Below, in pieces: positions 6,680-11,581 of a DNA stretch of 11,581 nucleotides (within the stretch, counting starts at the first letter, position 1; every line of letters begins with the position of its first letter). The notes below the pieces were generated by a model that saw nothing but the letters and a program-made list of their open reading frames with translations, was not told where the DNA came from and did no database searches. A program made the position numbers and the translations under genes. Source of the DNA: DROE01 sp964569865 (lineage in GTDB: Bacteria; Pseudomonadota; Alphaproteobacteria; Rhizobiales; Devosiaceae); NCBI GenBank assembly GCA_964569865.1, contig CAZMVQ010000074.1:1-11581 (forward strand), read 5' to 3'.

Positions 6680-7711
6680 CTAGGTTATTGCGCCAGCTTC
6701 TTGTAACCAGATCAGCAGTTGCGAGCTGATGCGGCCGGTCATTTCAAAACTTTTGAAGTTTTCAAATTCCCTTATGGCCCTTGCTGTAGATTCACCAAGA
6801 ACCCCGTCAATCGAGCTGTAATAGAACCCAAGGCTGGATAATCCGCGCTGGATTTTTTCAACCAGTTGCTTATCGTTCTGAGCCTCATAGGCGGGCGACG
6901 GTGCAACCACAGGAGCTGAACTGAGGGATTGGGAGGGACGAACCGAAGAAGCAATTGTTCTTAAAAGATCCGGCACAGTTTGACCCGGCTCATCTATATG
7001 AGGCTGAGTGTTGGTGGTCTGAGGCTGTTGCACAACAGGTTGAGATGCAACCGGCGCAGGAGCTGAAGACACTGGTGCCGAAGAAACCGGTGCTGACGGC
7101 GCTGACACAGGTTGAGCTATGCTGCTGGTTTGCCCGGCTTTAAAGGACAGAATTTTTCCAATGATTTCAGGGCTCATTGATCCCTTTACAGTTAGACCCT
7201 GCTGACGCTCAAAAGCCCGGATAGCTTCAGCAGTAAGAGGCCCATAAAATCCATCAATTTTCCCTGAAAACAGGCCTATTTCGGCCAACACCGTTTGCGC
7301 CCGAGCCAAAATTTCATTGGTGACGTTATCGAGTACAACCGGCGAAGGTGTGGATACCAATTGTTGAATGGGCTGGCTTGCTGACAAAGGAGCAATCAGG
7401 GGTTGCTGTGTCCGGGATGATGACAGCTGGCGGGGGTGGGGAGCACTGGCGTTCTGTAGCGACAAACTATCACTTGAGGCACTAAGAGCCTGCTGCTGCA
7501 AACTAAATATCGGGGCAGGATGAACTCCCGTCTGCCAGAATAGAGCATTAAAAAACGATACCGTCATCGCAAACCCCAACAGGGCAATTGCCATATTTTG
7601 CAAAGGTTTATTCAAAAACAGGGTCGTTGCCCAACCCAAAGTCCTTTTTGTGGCACCCCAAAGAGAACCAGTTGCTGAAAATGGCAATTGTTGAAAGGTC
7701 GAACTTGTCAT
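6680..7711 (-). CDS. Membrane-anchored protein with two peptidoglycan-binding (PG_binding_1) domains
   Basis: 343 residues from the ATG at 7711. A cytosolic stretch of about 38 residues precedes one membrane segment (about 39-58). A Ser/Gln/Pro-rich periplasmic linker leads to a first PG_binding_1 domain (about 128-190; LAEIGLFSGKIDGFYGPLTA, then EAIRAFERQQGL). A low-complexity linker with repeated APVSS units (about 203-225) leads to a second domain (about 279-343; LGFYYSSIDGVLGESTARAI, REFENF) that ends the protein. These domains usually bind the cell wall; no hydrolase or transpeptidase domain is present. The start is chosen because ATG overlaps the kinase stop as ATGA; an ATG at 7738 would add nine residues and overlap the kinase by 31 bases. 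The coupling suggests a joint role with the kinase, for instance tethering or sensing the wall near it, which is inference. Confidence 0.85.
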   Translation of the reverse strand: MTSSTFQQLPFSATGSLWGATKRTLGWATTLFLNKPLQNMAIALLGFAMTVSFFNALFWQTGVHPAPIFSLQQQALSASSDSLSLQNASAPHPRQLSSSRTQQPLIAPLSASQPIQQLVSTPSPVVLDNVTNEILARAQTVLAEIGLFSGKIDGFYGPLTAEAIRAFERQQGLTVKGSMSPEIIGKILSFKAGQTSSIAQPVSAPSAPVSSAPVSSAPAPVASQPVVQQPQTTNTQPHIDEPGQTVPDLLRTIASSVRPSQSLSSAPVVAPSPAYEAQNDKQLVEKIQRGLSSLGFYYSSIDGVLGESTARAIREFENFKSFEMTGRISSQLLIWLQEAGAIT

Positions 7712-9549
7712 AGGGCAATGCTTTTTTGTTCTGGCCATTGGCCGGTTTCAATTTTTTCGATTTTTTTGATCAGGGGAGTAACAATTTGAGGCTCGATGAA
7801 CTTGTTTTTTGGACCATCCAGGGGCAGCAGCACCGTTATCGTTGTTCCCTGTCCTATTTCAGACTGGATTTTTAGCGACCCCTGATGCAAGGCGACCAGC
7901 CCTTTGACTATGGACATGCCAAGGCCGGTGCCCTCATATTGGCGGGATAGACTATCGTGAACCTGAAAGAATGCCTCGCCAATCCTTTGTGATGCCTCTT
8001 TGCTCATACCGATACCGCTATCCTTAACGCTTATGCTCAATTTTTGGCCCTGACGCTTAACACTGATAACTACTTCACTTCCCGGGTTTGAGAACTTCAC
8101 AGCATTGGAGAGCAAATTTATCAAAATCTGCCTGCATGCCCGTTCATCGCCTGCAATAACCGGCAAATGGGAATTAAGATTTGTAACCATTGTTACATTT
8201 TTCTTTGCGGCGTCAGCCTCAATCATTTTTACGCATGGCCGCACCAGCTCAATCGGCTCAAAACTGCTCAACTGCAATTCAAATTTGCCAGCTTCAATTT
8301 TGGACATATCAAGGAGCATGTTTACAACTTCGAGCAAATGATGGCCGCTCTCATGAATGAGTTGCACATATTCCTCATGTGCGGGTTGAATTTCCCCGCC
8401 GATGCCAGAACTCATCATTTCAGAAAAACCAACAATAGCATTCAAAGGGGTTCTTAACTCATGGCCCATAGTTGCTAAAAACGCGGATTTTGACTTTGAT
8501 GCCTCCTCAGCGCTCTTGCGCGCTTCGATAAGCTCAAACTCATGATCTTTGCGGTCTGTAACATCGCGCAGCAGTGCAACAATTTCCCATTTATCCTTGC
8601 TTACGCCTTTGTTGACGATGGGAGAGAAAAATATTTCAATCCAGACATATTGAAGAGCAATGGTGGGGAAATTCGCATCGTCTCGACGCATGCGCACGTC
8701 TATTATTTCATTTTTAGAGGAATGAATTGAATCGGACAGGCATTTCAGGAATAATGGCCGGTCCAGAATATGGACCCGTTCAAGCAGCCCCTGCCCCAAC
8801 AATTCATATCGTGGCGCACCAAGCAGATCTTCGGTATGCTCCGAAGCAAAAAGCAGCTCTGCATCAGGTGTAAAACGAATATAGCCATCGCCCATATGTT
8901 CCGCCAAGTGACGAACGGCAGCGTTATGAGCCCGATCACGATCTCTGCCCAACTGATAAAGACGAACTGAGCTATAGGTCTGTAAAGTTACAATCATCGT
9001 GCAATAAATGGCTCCGGTCCAACCAACAATCGTGCCCGCCGCCAACAATCCCGGCAACCAGCCGGTAATACTAATTCCTGAAAAAAGAGCCATCGCAGAC
9101 AATGTAAACCAGATATTTTTACCAGACTTATGCACTCCTGCGATTGCCAGATGAACAGCTGAAAGAATGATTATGGCCATGCCGGGATCAACAAATTGCG
9201 GGTCGGTCAATGTCAGCAACAATCCACCTGTTATTATGGCAATCATTTCAACTTTTGTTGCGTCCGCATAGCGTCCTTTGCGGGCAGCAGCGGCAGAAAT
9301 CGCACCCGCTGCCATCACCAAAATCGCTATTAGTATTGGAACAAATTCACCCTTCAGAGCTGCCAGCCAGGCCAATGGCATAAGGACAAAAGCGGTAAGA
9401 AACATCGCAATTGCCATTTTTTCTTTTAAGCTGCGACTTCGGCGCGGCTTGGCGCTCTTGGCGCGAGATTTCTTTGGAATCGGTGTTGCGCCCTTTGTCT
9501 CGACCTTGCTATCGAGGGAACTCATCTGGGACGGATTTTGATTACTCAT
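7708..9549 (-). CDS. Multi-pass PAS sensor histidine kinase, DivJ/PleC-like
   Basis: 613 residues. A basic, Ser-rich cytosolic N-terminus (1-44) is followed by about six membrane segments (45-190), a short coiled region, and a PAS domain (about 212-333; DGYIRFTPDAELLFAS ... LLRDVTDRKD). The HisKA domain has phosphoacceptor His363 in MGHELRTPLNAIVGFSEMM, followed by LLDMSKIEAGKFEL. The ATPase domain is complete: N-box around Asn478 and Asn482 (ILINLLSNAVKFS), G1 box DSGIGM (510-515), F-box EAFFQV, and G2 box GTGLGMSIV (540-548). There is no receiver domain, so it should phosphorylate a separate regulator. The HisKA sequence and a multi-pass plus PAS layout fit the alphaproteobacterial DivJ/PleC/PdhS group that acts on DivK, with DivJ the best match in architecture; that is inference. 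GGAG lies 12 bases before the ATG, rather far. The stop is coupled to the peptidoglycan-binding gene. Confidence 0.9.
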   Translation of the reverse strand: MSNQNPSQMSSLDSKVETKGATPIPKKSRAKSAKPRRSRSLKEKMAIAMFLTAFVLMPLAWLAALKGEFVPILIAILVMAAGAISAAAARKGRYADATKVEMIAIITGGLLLTLTDPQFVDPGMAIIILSAVHLAIAGVHKSGKNIWFTLSAMALFSGISITGWLPGLLAAGTIVGWTGAIYCTMIVTLQTYSSVRLYQLGRDRDRAHNAAVRHLAEHMGDGYIRFTPDAELLFASEHTEDLLGAPRYELLGQGLLERVHILDRPLFLKCLSDSIHSSKNEIIDVRMRRDDANFPTIALQYVWIEIFFSPIVNKGVSKDKWEIVALLRDVTDRKDHEFELIEARKSAEEASKSKSAFLATMGHELRTPLNAIVGFSEMMSSGIGGEIQPAHEEYVQLIHESGHHLLEVVNMLLDMSKIEAGKFELQLSSFEPIELVRPCVKMIEADAAKKNVTMVTNLNSHLPVIAGDERACRQILINLLSNAVKFSNPGSEVVISVKRQGQKLSISVKDSGIGMSKEASQRIGEAFFQVHDSLSRQYEGTGLGMSIVKGLVALHQGSLKIQSEIGQGTTITVLLPLDGPKNKFIEPQIVTPLIKKIEKIETGQWPEQKSIAL

Positions 9550-9609
9550 TACTAAAAACTACTCCGGTACCAGCAAACCTGCCTTTTTATGCACCTTCAA
9601 CATCAGCCC

Positions 9610-9624
9610 CTAAAACACCATTAA
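9610..9624 (-). promoter_or_regulatory. CtrA-like site upstream of the DivJ-like kinase
   Basis: On the minus strand the sequence reads TTAA-TGGTGTT-TTAG, one mismatch from TTAA-N7-TTAA, ending about 60 bases before the kinase start. Position and target would make sense for CtrA, but a one-mismatch match alone is weak evidence. Confidence 0.35.
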
Positions 9625-9657
9625 GCAATTTGCCCAAAGCGCCGCTCAAGCGTTAGA

Positions 9658-9797
9658 AACGGGCAATTTTCAATTGTTTTTGAGGTTAGAGTAAACAGAA
9701 TGTTGCAGTTTGGCATTTCAGCGCCATACAAAAATTCTAATAAAATTTTATACAATTCCAACATGCTCGCTTAACGGGCCTAAAATAAACAACGGGC
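9658..9797 (+). repeat. Three direct copies of AACGGGC
   Basis: Copies at 9658-9664, 9773-9779 and 9791-9797, all in the same orientation; the last two are 18 bases apart. I noticed no other copy in the window. They may be binding sites for an unknown regulator of either divergent gene. Confidence 0.4.
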
Positions 9798-9876
9798 ATA
9801 GTTTGAACTTGCTTCGCTTTAAACATTCTCGTGGAGAAAATTTATAGCGAACATGCCTTTGGGCAAAAGCAAAATT

Positions 9877-9882
9877 GGAAAG
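9877..9882 (+). promoter_or_regulatory. Ribosome-binding site for the DUF5330-like gene
   Basis: GGAAAG five bases before the ATG at 9888. It favours that start over the GTG at 9831. Confidence 0.55.
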
Positions 9883-9887
9883 TGTCG

Positions 9888-10217
9888 ATGGTAATAATTC
9901 GCTCAACATTCTGGCTAGTAGTGGCTTTTATGGTCATCGGACCACGAGTTGATATTCCAGCCTCGATTGCTGACCTGTCACGAAATGCTACTCAGGAGAC
10001 AAAAAGCTTTGTCGAACAACAAACGGATATAAGTACCTGCAAGTCGATAGATTGTGTGAGCACAAGAATTGTTTTGTCTGCCGGAGCGCAAGCGGTTTCA
10101 GATTTTGTCACGCCTCTAGCGCTACCCCTGACCAATAACACCATTCAGGAGCAAACAACCGCTAAGGGAATTCAATTATCCCCTCATCCACGGCCCAGAA
10201 TTTTACGATCCAGTTAA
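9888..10217 (+). CDS. Small membrane-anchored protein, DUF5330-like
   Basis: 109 residues from the ATG at 9888. An N-terminal hydrophobic segment (about 3-18, IIRSTFWLVVAFMVIG) acts as anchor or signal. The rest is probably periplasmic and contains a close Cys pair, Cys51 and Cys56 (STCKSIDC), that could form a disulfide. The layout (FW near the start, the C-x4-C centre, then an A-rich helix) and the place beside sufE recall the DUF5330 proteins of Rhizobiales, so I assign it there with moderate confidence; function is unknown. The upstream GTG (9831) would add 19 residues of polar sequence in front of the signal and is less likely. The gene is divergent from the kinase and followed by a strong terminator, so it is probably transcribed alone. 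Confidence 0.65.
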   Translation: MVIIRSTFWLVVAFMVIGPRVDIPASIADLSRNATQETKSFVEQQTDISTCKSIDCVSTRIVLSAGAQAVSDFVTPLALPLTNNTIQEQTTAKGIQLSPHPRPRILRSS

Positions 10218-10318
10218 ATTGTCAGTTCACTGCAATTTATGAAAAGGGAATATTAATACCAAGAATCAAAGTCCGCACCCCAAGTCCCCGACACTTCCTG
10301 ATGGTGTGGTCTTTGTTG

Positions 10319-10366
10319 GAGCCGCAGGAGCGCTGCCCCGCCCTGCGGCTCAATTTTATTTTTTTT
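10319..10366 (+). terminator. Intrinsic terminator after the DUF5330-like gene
   Basis: A perfect 10-base stem (GAGCCGCAGG at 10319-10328, CCTGCGGCTC at 10342-10351) with a 13-base loop is followed by a T-rich run (10354-10366). It lies about 100 bases after the DUF5330-like stop and 40 bases before sufE, which separates the two transcripts. It also lies inside the open frame upstream of sufE and so rules out the long reading of that gene. Confidence 0.85.
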
Positions 10367-10405
10367 GGCTGGAATGGGCCTAACTATTGCGATAAACCGA
10401 CGCCC

Positions 10406-10831
10406 ATGAACAACAAAGATGATTACAAAGAAATTTCCGAAAATCTGGCCTTCCTTGATGATTGGGAAGACAGATATAGATATCTGATTGAAATCGGTGA
10501 AAAATTACCGGCAATCAGCGAGACAGAAAAAACCGAGGAAAACAAGATAAACGGCTGTGTTTCTCAGGTATGGTTATGTTCAACCCTCAACGAAAAAGAC
10601 GGTGAAACGCATATTCATTTTCGCGGCGATTCAGATGCACTTATCGTTAAAGGGCTGGTGGCGGTGCTAATCGCCTATTATTCAGGGAAATCCGCCAAAT
10701 GGATTGCTCAAAACGATGTGGGTAAATTATTTGATGAATTGGGCTTGCGCGAGCACCTGACCTCGCAACGATCCAACGGGTTAAATTCAATGATCAAGTC
10801 AATCAGAGCTCTGGCTCAGAGCTTGACCTAA
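10406..10831 (+). CDS. sufE: SufE cysteine desulfurase sulfur-acceptor protein
   Basis: 141 residues from the ATG at 10406. SufE takes persulfide sulfur from the desulfurase SufS and passes it to the SufBCD scaffold for Fe-S cluster assembly in the cytosol. The family signature is clear: an N-terminal LDDWEDRYRYLIEIGEKLP, then NKINGCVSQVWL with acceptor Cys51 (the same number as in E. coli SufE as I recall), then HFRGDSDALIVKGLVAVLIA and LGLREHLTSQRSNGLNSMI. Length is typical. The start follows family length and the terminator just upstream; no strong ribosome-binding site is seen. The gene lies alone, away from any suf operon, and is convergent with the DUF6456 gene across 21 bases. Confidence 0.93.
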   Translation: MNNKDDYKEISENLAFLDDWEDRYRYLIEIGEKLPAISETEKTEENKINGCVSQVWLCSTLNEKDGETHIHFRGDSDALIVKGLVAVLIAYYSGKSAKWIAQNDVGKLFDELGLREHLTSQRSNGLNSMIKSIRALAQSLT

Positions 10832-10852
10832 GTCCCGTTGCTGCCGGCACAA

Positions 10853-11581
10853 TCAATATAAATCGGCCTGATATCCCGGCTGCATCCAAGAGCGGGACCC
10901 GGTTGATTTCGCTCCAGTGGCAATATTTGACAAGCCAAATTGTACGGCCAATTGCTCAAGCCCAATTCGCAATATCAGTTTTGCGCTGCGCCGTGGCCAT
11001 TGGCGCTCGGTCTCGATTAGCTGCAAACCTTTTTGAAAACCGCAAACGTCCATAATTACACCCGCGCAATCCGCAGGAAGCATTTCTAGCATCTTGAAAA
11101 GTTGTTTCTTCGCATCAACCGCAGAATCAGCCAGATCGGGTGTCACAAAACTTCCGGAATTTTTACCGCCAACCCTGCCCGGATCATACGACATGGTGGT
11201 GCGTTGGATCATTTGAGTTCGCATAAACAGCACATGGATTCGATTGGCAGCCGCTAAATGATGGGGCAATAAAAATGCTGGCTTGCCCTTGGTTTTTGTC
11301 GCAAGTATCCGTAGCGCGCTCTCACGAAGGTTTAGGCAAAGGCCTTCCCTGGATTTTTCAATCTGGCGATGCTGCTCACCAAAACCAGTCCCGTCACTAA
11401 GTTGGCGCTTTAACCAGGCCGCAGCGGTATCAGAAGCAAAGCATTTGCCATCTTCAAGAACAAGTATCCCGCTGGAAACCAGCTTTTCAACTTCGCCAAT
11501 AGAGAGAGAGCAGCCGCTACGAACATCATTGCCGTCTTTAATTTGCAACCGATAAAGCTCACTACAAGACTTAAATGCAAC
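10853..11581 (-). CDS. DUF6456-domain protein, 5' end outside the window
   Basis: 242 residues are visible and the frame stays open to the right edge, so the gene is probably cut there; a TTG at 11548 is an alternative in-window start. The N-terminal part (YRLQIKDGND ... SIGEVEKLVSSGILVLEDG ... TAAAWLKRQL) resembles a small winged-helix-like module. The middle has a loop rich in Arg/Gly, and the C-terminus has VCGFQKGLQLIETERQWPRR followed by SAKLILRIGLEQLAVQFGL, the hallmark of DUF6456 as I remember it from Rhizobiales. DNA binding is suggested by the layout but not shown. It is convergent with sufE and no terminator hairpin is seen between them. Confidence 0.75.
   Translation of the reverse strand, partial: VAFKSCSELYRLQIKDGNDVRSGCSLSIGEVEKLVSSGILVLEDGKCFASDTAAAWLKRQLSDGTGFGEQHRQIEKSREGLCLNLRESALRILATKTKGKPAFLLPHHLAAANRIHVLFMRTQMIQRTTMSYDPGRVGGKNSGSFVTPDLADSAVDAKKQLFKMLEMLPADCAGVIMDVCGFQKGLQLIETERQWPRRSAKLILRIGLEQLAVQFGLSNIATGAKSTGSRSWMQPGYQADLY

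Larger units (their letters stand above)
9550..9887. other. Divergent promoter region between the kinase and the DUF5330-like gene
   Basis: 338 bases without a credible gene. It holds the CtrA-like site at 9610-9624, three direct copies of AACGGGC, two GTTAGA copies (9652-9657 and 9685-9690), and an AT-rich stretch with the palindrome ATAAAATTTTAT (9740-9751). The AT-rich part is the likeliest place for promoters in both directions, but I cannot fix a -35/-10 pair with confidence. An in-frame GTG at 9831 opens the downstream frame early but lacks a ribosome-binding site. Confidence 0.5.

Noticed and set aside
9831..9887. GTG start for the DUF5330-like gene
   Set aside because: It adds a polar stretch before the membrane segment and has no ribosome-binding site, whereas the ATG at 9888 follows GGAAAG.
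10301..10405. Longer reading frame upstream of sufE (35 extra residues)
   Set aside because: It runs through the intrinsic terminator and exceeds normal SufE length; the ATG at 10406 gives the family's usual start.
1..11581. Mobile elements, CRISPR arrays, tRNA/rRNA genes, toxin-antitoxin or defence modules
   Set aside because: I saw no transposase or integrase motifs, regularly spaced repeats, RNA gene signatures or defence domains. The window reads as conserved chromosomal backbone.

Overview
The window looks like an ordinary chromosomal segment of an alphaproteobacterium, most likely of the Rhizobiales/Hyphomicrobiales. This rests on the family mix: a YcgN-type cysteine-cluster protein, a bifunctional PBP1A-type protein, DUF1214/DUF1254 paired proteins, DUF2336, DUF1491, a DivJ/PleC-type sensor kinase, a DUF5330-like small protein, stand-alone SufE and a DUF6456 protein. 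It also rests on a palindromic intergenic repeat of a type I remember from rhizobial genomes. Base composition is moderate to AT-leaning for that group. I cannot name the species. All family calls are from memory of sequence motifs, not from a search.

Left part (1-4069): a YcgN-like gene on the minus strand ends at a palindromic repeat. Divergent from it is a tight three-gene plus-strand operon: PBP1A-type peptidoglycan synthase, DUF1214 protein, DUF1254 protein. The junctions overlap by 4 and 8 bases. A strong ribosome-binding site with an abortive 13-codon frame follows the operon.

Middle part (4046-6596): a convergent predicted lipoprotein of unknown function (minus), a 315-base non-coding stretch with CtrA-like half-sites, a DUF2336 protein (plus) and a convergent DUF1491 protein (minus).

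Right part (6680-11581): a minus-strand pair in which a multi-pass PAS histidine kinase, resembling the cell-cycle kinase DivJ, is translationally coupled (ATGA overlap) to a membrane-anchored protein with two peptidoglycan-binding domains. A 338-base divergent promoter region separates this pair from a small DUF5330-like protein, which ends in the window's clearest intrinsic terminator. SufE follows, and a convergent DUF6456 gene runs off the right edge.

Functional theme: much of the window concerns the cell envelope and, probably, cell-cycle signalling (peptidoglycan synthesis, periplasmic or membrane-anchored accessory proteins, a DivJ-like kinase coupled to a peptidoglycan binder). SufE and the DUF6456 gene appear to be unrelated neighbours. 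I found no mobile elements, CRISPR arrays, tRNA or rRNA genes, toxin-antitoxin pairs or phage genes, and no clearly new multi-gene system. The points most worth following up are the kinase/peptidoglycan-binder coupling and the operon joining PBP1A to a split DUF1214/DUF1254 pair.
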